NCBI RefSeq assembly: GCF_050337105.1 | Contig: NZ_JAKJSQ010000119.1 | Span: forward strand, 1 to 6,086 | Direction: 5' to 3' | DNA: 6,086 bases | From: Aliivibrio_A kagoshimensis | Lineage (GTDB): Bacteria; Pseudomonadota; Gammaproteobacteria; Enterobacterales; Vibrionaceae | Notes under the pieces: model-generated | Told to the model about the DNA's origin: nothing | The model's input: only the letters and a program-made list of their open reading frames with translations | Databases searched by the model: none | Part shown: piece by piece, positions 1 through 5,840 of the stretch | Layout of the letters: each line of letters begins with the position of its first letter | Numbering within the stretch: position 1 is the first letter of the stretch | Position numbers and translations under genes: made by a program

Positions 1-133
1 TCCTTAATCTATTCCTTGATCTGATAGTCATTTCTACCTGGCTTCCTTTAGACAGCTTTAATGCCTGAGTAATTGCCTTGGGAATCGTTATCAGGGGTGA
101 ATTACCTGTTTTTCTAACTTTAATATTTTTCAT
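1..133 (-). CDS. AbrB/MazE-type antitoxin or regulator, 5' part only
   Basis: Read on the minus strand from an ATG at 133, this gives 44 residues and stays open to the window edge, so the C-terminal part is missing. It begins MKNIKVRKTGNSPLITIPKA and continues through a L-x-L-x-x-G-x-x-V-E pattern. The order R-K-x-G-N-S, then I-P-K-x-I, then the leucine/glycine/valine-glutamate pattern is the hallmark of the SpoVT/AbrB swapped-hairpin DNA-binding domain found in MazE, VapB and AbrB proteins. The start is supported by a very purine-rich GGGGGTGGGA directly before ATG. Family knowledge: such proteins are usually antitoxins that bind their own promoter and are followed by a MazF/PemK or PIN toxin gene, which here would lie left of position 1. 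A stand-alone AbrB-like regulator cannot be excluded. The domain call is firm; the antitoxin role is inference. Confidence 0.8.
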   Translation of the reverse strand, partial: MKNIKVRKTGNSPLITIPKAITQALKLSKGSQVEMTIRSRNRLR

Positions 134-147
134 TCCCACCCCCGCTT

Positions 148-164
148 AAAGTGCGATGCACTTT
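148..164. promoter_or_regulatory. Perfect palindrome in the antitoxin leader, candidate autoregulatory operator
   Basis: AAAGTGC, a 3-base spacer GAT, then GCACTTT form a perfect 7-bp inverted repeat. It lies between the predicted start of transcription and the ribosome binding site of the minus-strand AbrB/MazE-type gene. Antitoxins of this family commonly bind inverted repeats in their own promoter, so an operator is plausible. A small leader hairpin acting on RNA is the alternative. Confidence 0.4.
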
Positions 165-174
165 TATTGTTGGG

Positions 175-203
175 AATTTATCAATACTCTACCTTTCGGT
201 CAA
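175..203 (-). promoter_or_regulatory. Probable sigma70 promoter of the AbrB/MazE-type gene
   Basis: On the minus strand TTGACC (203-198) is followed after exactly 17 bases by TAAATT (180-175), a good -35 and a 4/6 match to the -10 hexamer. Transcription would start near 168, giving a leader of about 35 bases that contains the palindrome at 148-164. Spacing and position fit the gene that starts at 133. Predicted from sequence only. Confidence 0.5.
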
Positions 204-263
204 GATGTAGATACAAATAAATACGTCTTCGTATATACAGAGGTTCACACTGAAAATATTTAT

Positions 264-292
264 TTGCCTTTAATTTCGATTGATTAAGGCAA
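264..292. promoter_or_regulatory. Imperfect inverted repeat in the divergent intergenic region
   Basis: TTGCCTTTAAT (264-274) and ATTAAGGCAA (283-292) pair over 10 bp with one bulged T and an 8-base loop. The repeat lies about 28 bases upstream of the -35 hexamer of the rightward promoter and about 60 bases upstream of the leftward one. No T-run follows immediately on either strand, and the flanking genes are divergent, so a terminator is unlikely. An activator or repressor binding site is the best guess; no specific regulator can be named. Confidence 0.35.
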
Positions 293-320
293 TGGTTTGA
301 ATCTTTTTAATTAATAGACA

Positions 321-349
321 TTGACCTTTATAATCTGTGCCGTTATTAT
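321..349 (+). promoter_or_regulatory. Strong sigma70-like promoter for the MipA/OmpV gene
   Basis: TTGACC (321-326), a 17-base spacer, and TATTAT (344-349) give a near-consensus sigma70 promoter. Transcription would start near 356, leaving a leader of about 40 bases before the ATG at 395. A perfect TATAAT also lies at 329-334 but has no good -35 at the right distance, so I prefer the first pair. Predicted from sequence only. Confidence 0.6.
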
Positions 350-394
350 GCGCTCATTTTTAACGTTCACTGCACTTTAAATGACGAGCACATA

Positions 395-1129
395 ATGAAT
401 AAACTAATTTTAATCTCTGCGGCTACTCTACTCCCTTTTTCTGCTCATGCTGAATTTGGTTTAGGCCTAACGGCTAGTTACTCACCAAACGTTTACAAGG
501 GCGGTGATACTGAAGTGACACCTTTCCCACTAGTAAGCTATGACAATGATCGTTTCTTTATCGAGGGTGTACAGCTGGGCTATCGTCTAGCGGCTAAAGG
601 TTCTACTAACAACATCATTTTGGCTGTAACTTATGATCCACGAATGCTGGATGCCGGTGAATCCGACAACCTAGATATTAAAAAGCTAGATGATCGTGAC
701 GCATCTTTTCTTGGTGGTGTGGCTTACGTTCTTAACACCAAAGCGGGTCAATTTCACGCTGGTATAGGTACGGATATTGGCTCTGTTCACAATGGCATGT
801 ATGCAGAGGCTAAGTACAGCTATCATATAAACATGGGTGCAATTGGCCTTATCCCCGCTATTGGTTACTCATATAACAGCGACAAGCTAAATGAACACCT
901 TTACGGCGTATCAGTTTCTGAGGCGGCAAGAACTAACTTCAATGAGTTCAAGCCTGATTGGAGTGGCCGTTATTTTGTGGGTCTATCTGGTTACATGTAC
1001 CTATCAAAAAAGATGCGTTTAACAGGTGGTATTCGATACGAAAATCTAGATTCCGAGATCGAGAAAAGCCCACTTCTTGAAAGTACGACTTCAGTAATTG
1101 GTAACGTTGGCCTTTCTTACCTGTTCTAA
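395..1129 (+). CDS. MipA/OmpV family outer membrane protein
   Basis: The 244-residue product starts with a cleavable signal peptide: Lys3, a hydrophobic stretch to about residue 16, and an A-H-A site, so cleavage is likely after residue 19. The mature part is rich in aromatic and glycine-containing strands (for example GLGLTASYSPNVYKGG near the mature N-terminus and RFFIEGVQLGYRL further on) and ends in NVGLSYLF. A terminal phenylalanine after alternating hydrophobic residues is the usual outer-membrane insertion signal. These features and the length match the MipA/OmpV family. E. coli MipA is described as a scaffold linking the murein hydrolase MltA to PBP1B; Vibrio OmpV is an immunogenic outer membrane protein. 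Which role applies here is not visible. The ribosome binding site is weak (ACGAG), and a four-codon frame MTST* (381-395) ends overlapping the start codon as TAATG. It lies upstream of, and co-directional with, an RND adaptor and pump. Confidence 0.85.
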   Translation: MNKLILISAATLLPFSAHAEFGLGLTASYSPNVYKGGDTEVTPFPLVSYDNDRFFIEGVQLGYRLAAKGSTNNIILAVTYDPRMLDAGESDNLDIKKLDDRDASFLGGVAYVLNTKAGQFHAGIGTDIGSVHNGMYAEAKYSYHINMGAIGLIPAIGYSYNSDKLNEHLYGVSVSEAARTNFNEFKPDWSGRYFVGLSGYMYLSKKMRLTGGIRYENLDSEIEKSPLLESTTSVIGNVGLSYLF

Positions 1130-1256
1130 CGTTCTTAGCGAGAGGACTTAATGACCCATTTCGTTATTGACTAGTCTTTATTACCAAGCACCTTTTTATA
1201 GATGTCGTATGCTGTTTGTTGTTTTGTTTCCATTATGCTGGTGTATGTTATGGGAG

Positions 1257-1267
1257 GTTATGATAAC
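1257..1267. promoter_or_regulatory. Short palindrome GTTATGATAAC upstream of the efflux genes
   Basis: GTTAT and ATAAC flank a single G, giving a perfect 5-bp dyad about 100 bases before the adaptor start. Efflux adaptor genes are often controlled by dimeric repressors binding such dyads, but an AT-rich 11-base palindrome can occur by chance and no regulator gene is present in the window. Confidence 0.2.
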
Positions 1268-1278
1268 GTAGGAAAATT

Positions 1279-1326
1279 ATGGCAGAACAAGCGCCGCAGG
1301 CCCATGATTCCAGCGCATGGGGATAG
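1279..1326 (+). other. Possible 15-residue mini-ORF upstream of the adaptor
   Basis: ATG at 1279 opens a frame MAEQAPQAHDSSAWG ending in TAG at 1324-1326. It is preceded by a reasonable ribosome binding site (AGGA, 5 bases before ATG) and ends about 40 bases before the adaptor start. It has no hydrophobic stretch and no run of a single amino acid that would mark a classic attenuator leader. It could be a translated leader, the start of a decayed gene, or chance; chance is quite possible. Confidence 0.15.
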
Positions 1327-1354
1327 TAATTTAAAGCGCCTTATTCAGGGCAAT

Positions 1355-1363
1355 GAGGAAAGG
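1355..1363 (+). promoter_or_regulatory. Ribosome binding site that fixes the adaptor start at 1367
   Basis: GAGGAAAGG ends 3 bases before the ATG at 1367, with GAGG 8 bases from the start codon. The upstream ATG at 1202 lacks a comparable site. Because the lipoprotein signal begins directly at 1367, this site decides in favour of the shorter protein. Confidence 0.7.
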
Positions 1364-1366
1364 TTA

Positions 1367-2437
1367 ATGATTCATAAAGGAATAGTTCGCCCATTTGTAC
1401 TTCTGACCGCGACCATCGCGTTATTTGGGTGTAATAACGACAATGTAGTACAAGAAACTGAGCAAAAAGTTCGCCCAGTTAAGTGGGTTTTAACGGGCAT
1501 TGATAATACCGTTGAAGTGACTAAATTCCCTGCAGTAGTAACAGACAATCAGCTTGTTGAATTGAGCTTCCCGTTTGGCGGAAAAATAGAACTATTTGAT
1601 GTGCAAAGTGCGCAGGCTCTAAAAAAAGGTGATGTGATTGCAAAGCTCGATCAGCGCGAGTTGCTTAATAGCTTAAACAAAGCCAAAGCACAAAATAAAA
1701 ATGCTGAAATAGAGTATCAAAGAGCGAGTAAGCTTATAAAAAGTAGAGCGATTTCTCAAAGTGCGTTTCAAGAGCTTGTGACTTCAAGGGATGTAAGTCG
1801 GGCACAGTTGAATGCGGCAAAGCAAGCGCTAACCGATTCTGTATTAAGGGCTCCGTTTGACGGTGTGATCGCAAGTAAAATGAGCGATCAAGGTCAGTCG
1901 ATTTCTGGGGGAAAAACGGCCGTTATATTCATTGGCGGTACAAAATTGGAAGCATCTATCGACTTGCCTGCCGACTACCTAGCCACACTCTATAAGCGCC
2001 AGTTTGAAAAACGTCCAATTGATTCATTCATTGCATTAGATGTAGCACCAGAAACAAGTATCCATGCGGTATACAAAGAAGCCACCCTTTTAGCCGATAC
2101 TTCAACGCAAACGTATTCAGTGACTTATGAATTTGAATCTCCAAAAAATTTGCTTGTGCTTCCAGGTATGAGCGGAACCATAGAGGTCCACGTCGGTGCG
2201 CCAAGTACAGGCAGTCACATCACTTTACCGTTAGCGGCCATTACCAGTGATAGCGAGGGTACTTATGTATGGGTTGTCGATAAACAGAGCATGAAGGTGG
2301 CGAAACGTGAAATTACGGTTGCGGATGGCGTCGGTAATACCTTAATTGCAGAGTCAGGTTTAGAAAAAGATGAGTTGGTAGTAAGCGCAGGTGTTGCCTA
2401 CTTATACGAAGGGATGAAGGTAAGAGAGTGGAAATAG
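1367..2437 (+). CDS. RND efflux periplasmic adaptor subunit (membrane fusion lipoprotein)
   Basis: The 356-residue protein links the inner-membrane RND pump to an outer-membrane channel. It begins MIHKGIVRPFVLLTATIALF followed by GC: a basic N-terminus, hydrophobic core and lipobox L-F-G-C with the lipidated cysteine at residue 22, so it is a membrane-anchored lipoprotein. Domains in order: a first half-lipoyl segment at about 65-95 (including FPFGGKI and KKGDVIAKLD), a short helical hairpin at about 96-157 with several Ala, Gln and Lys residues, the second half-lipoyl segment at about 158-178 (RAPFDGVIASK), a beta-barrel domain at about 190-280 (with LPGMSGTIEVHV), and a membrane-proximal domain to the end (LPLAAI, YVWVVD, LEKDELVVSAG). 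This is the AcrA/MexA-like HlyD_D23 layout. The frame is open from 1202, but the extra 55 residues lack family character and would bury the signal. The pump gene follows after 48 bases, so the two are surely one operon. The substrate cannot be told from sequence. Confidence 0.9.
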   Translation: MIHKGIVRPFVLLTATIALFGCNNDNVVQETEQKVRPVKWVLTGIDNTVEVTKFPAVVTDNQLVELSFPFGGKIELFDVQSAQALKKGDVIAKLDQRELLNSLNKAKAQNKNAEIEYQRASKLIKSRAISQSAFQELVTSRDVSRAQLNAAKQALTDSVLRAPFDGVIASKMSDQGQSISGGKTAVIFIGGTKLEASIDLPADYLATLYKRQFEKRPIDSFIALDVAPETSIHAVYKEATLLADTSTQTYSVTYEFESPKNLLVLPGMSGTIEVHVGAPSTGSHITLPLAAITSDSEGTYVWVVDKQSMKVAKREITVADGVGNTLIAESGLEKDELVVSAGVAYLYEGMKVREWK

Positions 2438-2485
2438 TCTTATCTAATCAGTTTGTAAAAGCGATCAACGAACAGGCGAATTGAA

Positions 2486-5400
2486 ATGAATATAGCGGAA
2501 TTTACAATTAAGAATACGGTGTTGAGTGTCATCGTTATTTTGTTAACCATTGCAGGGGGTTGGCAAGCGTATCAAAACATGGCCCGTTTTGAAGACCCCG
2601 AGTTTACCATTCGACAAGCTGTGATTGTCACGAATTATCCGGGAGCGAACCCACACGAAGTGGCTCTTGAAGTTACCGCTCCTTTGGAAAAAGCGATACA
2701 ACAACTCGCTGAAGTGAAAACCATTGACTCCGTATCAACTTATGGAAAATCAGAGATTAATGTTGAAGTAAGATACGACGCCTCAAAAACGCGAGGTGAT
2801 TTGCAACTGGTTTGGAATAAACTCAGAAATAAAATCAGTGATACGACTGCTAGCCTTCCGCCGGGGGCTCAAACCCCTTATGTCGCGGATGATTTTGGTG
2901 ACGTATTTGGCTTACTCTATTTCCTAACTGGCGATGGATACTCAAATGTTGAACTTAAGAAATACGCCAAAACATTGCAAAGTTCATTATTGCTGGTAGA
3001 CGGTGTGTCGCGTGTTTCTCTTGATGGCTTAAAAAAGGAAGCCATCTACGTAGAAATATCAAAGCAAAATGCAAAAAGGCTCGGTCTGTCTGTTTCAAGC
3101 ATTGTTGATATGCTAAGCCAACAAAATGCTGTTGTCTCCGCGGGTAGTGTCAAAGTGGGTAGCAAGCGTTTGATGATTGACCCAACTGCCGCCATTGATT
3201 CTATCGATTCTATTCGTAATTTAATGATTTCAGTGGATTCTGACGGAAAACTCATTTACCTCAAAGATATCGCAAATGTTTGGCGTGGTTTCCAAGAGCC
3301 GACGGAAAAAGAGTTTTTGTATAACGGTCAGCCCGCCATTGCTGTGGGTGTATCCGGTATTTTGGGCAGCAACATTGTTCAAATTGGTCAAGAGATCGAT
3401 CTTAAAATTGCTGAAACAGAAAACCTAAGACCGTTAGGTATTCAACTGCATGAGTTCTATCACCAAGGAAATATAGTTGATTCGTCAGTTGACAATTTCG
3501 TTGTGAATGTTATTGCGGCGCTGGTGATCGTTATTGTAACACTGTTCATTTTTATGGGTTTCAAATCTGCATTGGTGATCGGTTCTATTCTTTTACTTAC
3601 GATCTTTGCGACGCTAGCGACGATGAACTTTGTTGCTATTCCAATGCACAGAATTTCGTTGGGGGCGTTAATCATTGCACTAGGAATGATGGTTGATAAC
3701 GCGATAGTTGTTACTGAAGGGATTTTGGTTGGCGTGAAGTCGGGGGCAAAGAAACTGGTGATAGCAAAGCAAATCGTTCAGCGTTCTATTTGGCCTCTAC
3801 TAGGCGGAACGTTGGTAGGAATCATTGCGTTTGCTCCAATTGGCTTTGCTCCAGGGTCGACAGCTGAATATACCGGCCATCTATTTTGGGTAATCTTGAT
3901 TTCCTTGATGTTTAGTTGGTTGTTTGCCATTACGTTAACACCACTATTTTGCCATTGGTTATTTACTGAGTTAACTGTCGTCGAAGAGGGTAAACAAAAA
4001 GAGAGCGGTTTCACCAAAGCGTATAAACGTTTGTTGCTTGTTTCTCTGAAACAGCGCTACCTAGTGGTTGTTGGTGTTGTTGCCATGTTCTTTGTTTCTG
4101 TGTGGGGTTTTCAGTTCGTCAAACCTGGTTTTTTTCCTGCTTCAACAACCCCGTTGTTTGTTGTGGATTATTGGTTACCGCAAGGCACGGATGCGGACAC
4201 GACCAAGCATGATATTGAACGCTTAAACAAGTACATTCAATCCCTTGATGGCGTTGAGGATGTTCAAGCTTCCATTGGTGGCGGCGTTCCTCGGTTTATG
4301 TTGGTCTATGCACCAGAATCACCGAACTCGGCTTATGGACAATTGTTAGTTAAAACGAGTGATTACCGAATCATCGATGGGTTGCTTACTGATATTCAAA
4401 GCTATATTGATAAGTCATTCCCTGATGCTCAAGGTAAAGTATGGAAGTTTGTTCTCGGACCAGGTGGCGGTTCTCGTATTCAAGCCAAATTCAGTGGGCC
4501 AAACACGAATGTCTTAAGAGATATAGCTAGCCAAGCGAAAGCCATTATGGCAGCTGATGGCAAGGCACTATCAATTAAAGATAACTGGCGTCAGCCTATC
4601 AGCGTTATTGAGCCGATTTATTCAGAAAAATCCGCGCAAAGAGTTGGCGTTTCTCGTGAAGACCTCGCCTCTGCTTTAGAAACCAATTTCTCGGGTAAAA
4701 ATATTGGTGCATATCGTGAAAATGATGAGTTAATCCCGATTATTACTCGTGCCCCCGAACCTGAAAGTCATGATGTGAGTGACATTAAAAATATTCAAGT
4801 TATCAGTTCGGTTACAGGTAATGCGGTGCCTATTGGCCAAGTGACGGACGGCTATCGCACAGTATGGCGCGATGGTTTAGTAAGAAGAGTTAATCGCCAA
4901 TGGGAGATCAGAGCTCAGTCTGACCCAATTCCGAATGAATTAACCTCTGATTTATTTGAGCGATTAAGGCCTCAAATTGAAGCGATTCCTCTGCCAGATG
5001 GTTATCAATTGGAGTGGGGAGGAGAGTATGGTGATTCTAAAGAATCGAATGAAAACCTAGCATCGACCATTCCACTTGGCTTGTTGGCAATGGTAATTGT
5101 GGTGTTCATTTTGTTTGGGACAGTAAAACAACCTGTGGTGATATGGCTTGTGGTTCCGCTGGCGTTAATCGGTGTATCAGCAGGTTTACTTGCAACAGGA
5201 ACCCCAATGGAGTTCATGGCAATCTTAGGCTTATTGTCATTGTCTGGTTTGTTGATAAAAAATGCGATTGTTTTGGTGGATCAAACCGATTTGGAAATTG
5301 CTGAAGGTAAACCAAGGTTTGATGCCGTTATCGATGCAGCGGCAAGCCGTGTGAGGCCAGTCATCATGGGCGCATTAACAACAGTCCTGGGGGTTATCCC

Positions 5401-5560
5401 GTTGTTCTTCGATGCGTTCTTTAAGTCGATGTCTGTTGTATTGGTGTTTGGTCTTACTTTCGCGACATTGTTGACGTTAGTTATTATCCCTGTCTTGTAT
5501 GCCATTTTCTTCAGTATAAAACCACATGAAGTCGAACAAAATAGCTATGTAAAGGAGTAA
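2486..5560 (+). CDS. RND (HAE1-type) multidrug efflux permease
   Basis: This is a complete 1024-residue inner-membrane proton antiporter, the usual length for hydrophobe/amphiphile RND pumps. It has the twofold layout: TM1 at about 11-28, a periplasmic porter loop at 29-335 (with FEDPEFTIRQ and YPGANPHEV near its start), TM2-TM6 at about 338-490, TM7 at about 524-545, a second porter loop at 546-858 ending in a WGGEYGDS segment, and TM8-TM12 at about 860-1008. The TM4 relay motif reads GMMVDNAIVV: Asp404 matches AcrB Asp407, while Asn405 replaces Asp408. Lys925 in GLLIKNAIVL matches AcrB Lys940, and Arg955 probably matches Arg971. The N-terminus and relay recall the MexK/TriC branch of Pseudomonas rather than AcrB itself, a resemblance judged by eye. 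Only a weak AGGCG precedes the ATG by about 9 bases. No outer-membrane channel gene is nearby, so a TolC-like partner elsewhere is assumed. Substrate unknown. Confidence 0.93.
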   Translation: MNIAEFTIKNTVLSVIVILLTIAGGWQAYQNMARFEDPEFTIRQAVIVTNYPGANPHEVALEVTAPLEKAIQQLAEVKTIDSVSTYGKSEINVEVRYDASKTRGDLQLVWNKLRNKISDTTASLPPGAQTPYVADDFGDVFGLLYFLTGDGYSNVELKKYAKTLQSSLLLVDGVSRVSLDGLKKEAIYVEISKQNAKRLGLSVSSIVDMLSQQNAVVSAGSVKVGSKRLMIDPTAAIDSIDSIRNLMISVDSDGKLIYLKDIANVWRGFQEPTEKEFLYNGQPAIAVGVSGILGSNIVQIGQEIDLKIAETENLRPLGIQLHEFYHQGNIVDSSVDNFVVNVIAALVIVIVTLFIFMGFKSALVIGSILLLTIFATLATMNFVAIPMHRISLGALIIALGMMVDNAIVVTEGILVGVKSGAKKLVIAKQIVQRSIWPLLGGTLVGIIAFAPIGFAPGSTAEYTGHLFWVILISLMFSWLFAITLTPLFCHWLFTELTVVEEGKQKESGFTKAYKRLLLVSLKQRYLVVVGVVAMFFVSVWGFQFVKPGFFPASTTPLFVVDYWLPQGTDADTTKHDIERLNKYIQSLDGVEDVQASIGGGVPRFMLVYAPESPNSAYGQLLVKTSDYRIIDGLLTDIQSYIDKSFPDAQGKVWKFVLGPGGGSRIQAKFSGPNTNVLRDIASQAKAIMAADGKALSIKDNWRQPISVIEPIYSEKSAQRVGVSREDLASALETNFSGKNIGAYRENDELIPIITRAPEPESHDVSDIKNIQVISSVTGNAVPIGQVTDGYRTVWRDGLVRRVNRQWEIRAQSDPIPNELTSDLFERLRPQIEAIPLPDGYQLEWGGEYGDSKESNENLASTIPLGLLAMVIVVFILFGTVKQPVVIWLVVPLALIGVSAGLLATGTPMEFMAILGLLSLSGLLIKNAIVLVDQTDLEIAEGKPRFDAVIDAAASRVRPVIMGALTTVLGVIPLFFDAFFKSMSVVLVFGLTFATLLTLVIIPVLYAIFFSIKPHEVEQNSYVKE

Positions 5561-5571
5561 TAACGTTTAGT

Positions 5572-5601
5572 GTTAGCAGTATTGGTTACAATACTGCTAA
5601 C
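5572..5601 (+). terminator. Perfect 13-bp hairpin after the pump gene, possible terminator
   Basis: GTTAGCAGTATTG, the loop GTTA and CAATACTGCTAAC form a perfect 13-bp stem starting 11 bases after the pump stop. The position suggests transcript termination or 3'-end protection of the efflux mRNA. It is not a canonical intrinsic terminator: no T-run follows on either strand (the plus strand continues TCACGGTATCACG) and the stem is only moderately GC-rich. It could alternatively relate to the mobile element that begins shortly afterwards. Confidence 0.5.
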
Positions 5602-5687
5602 TCACGGTATCACGTTAAAAAGATGGTATGTCCCACCCACACGCTAAACTTAACATTGTTAGGCTCAATTAAATACAGGTGGCCATC
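5602..5687 (+). other. Upstream non-coding part of the IS110/IS1111 remnant, boundary not visible
   Basis: These 86 bases separate the hairpin from the transposase start. They contain a good ribosome binding site AGGTGG (5677-5682, 5 bases before ATG) and a small palindrome TAACATTGTTA (5651-5661). IS110-family elements have short or no terminal inverted repeats, so the exact left end cannot be read from one copy. Comparison with an intact relative would set it. Confidence 0.35.
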
Positions 5688-5840
5688 ATGACTACTATTC
5701 GTGTTATTGGTATCGATTTAGGAAAGAACACATTTCATCTTATCGGCCATGATTACTCAGGTAGAGAAGTCTTTAGAAAAAAGCATACCAGACAAACCAC
5801 TTTCCAATTGCCACCAACACCTAAATTTCTAGTACTGTAG
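5688..5840 (+). pseudogene. IS110/IS1111-family transposase remnant, N-terminal about 36-46 residues
   Basis: The frame encodes 50 residues beginning MTTIRVIGIDLGKNTFHLIG and continuing through a G-R-E-V-F-R-K-K-H-T-R-Q segment. I-G-I-D-L-G-K with F-H and a later R-K-K-x-T/S-R is the N-terminus of the DEDD (RuvC-like) recombinases of IS110 elements, closest in style to the IS1111 group; Asp10 would be the first catalytic acidic residue. An intact protein has over 300 residues, so nearly everything, including the other catalytic acids and the C-terminal serine domain, is missing. After residue 36 the family pattern is lost: TTFQLPPT may be what remains of the usual leucine-rich segment ending in LPP after a small internal deletion, then the frame runs into unrelated sequence and stops at TAG. 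The strong ribosome binding site remains, so a short peptide could still be made, but it cannot be an active transposase. Confidence 0.8.

Larger units (their letters stand above)
1130..1366. other. 237-base gap between the MipA/OmpV gene and the efflux adaptor
   Basis: No convincing gene, RNA or canonical terminator is seen here. A frame open from an ATG at 1202 joins the adaptor but looks spurious before 1367. The stretch contains a TTGACT (1167-1172) without a well-placed -10, an 11-base palindrome GTTATGATAAC (1257-1267), and a 15-codon mini-ORF (1279-1326). It may hold the adaptor promoter and operator, or remains of a lost gene such as a regulator, but no family is recognisable in any frame. 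Confidence 0.5.

Noticed and set aside
221..234. Small inverted repeat ATACG-TCTT-CGTAT in the divergent intergenic region
   Set aside because: Only 5 bp per arm in AT-rich DNA; not distinguishable from chance and not placed at a promoter element.
381..395. Four-codon frame MTST* overlapping the MipA/OmpV start as TAATG
   Set aside because: Too short to support as a translated upstream ORF, and it lacks a ribosome binding site of its own.
1167..1202. TTGACT with downstream TTTATA/TATAGA as a promoter for the adaptor
   Set aside because: Spacing is 22-24 bases instead of 16-18, so these do not form a usable sigma70 pair.
3046..3255. Minus-strand open frame of 69 codons inside the pump gene
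   Set aside because: Antisense shadow of a firmly identified RND gene, with no family resemblance. The same applies to the minus-strand frames at 3460-3675, 3778-4017, 5005-5217 and 5281-5505.
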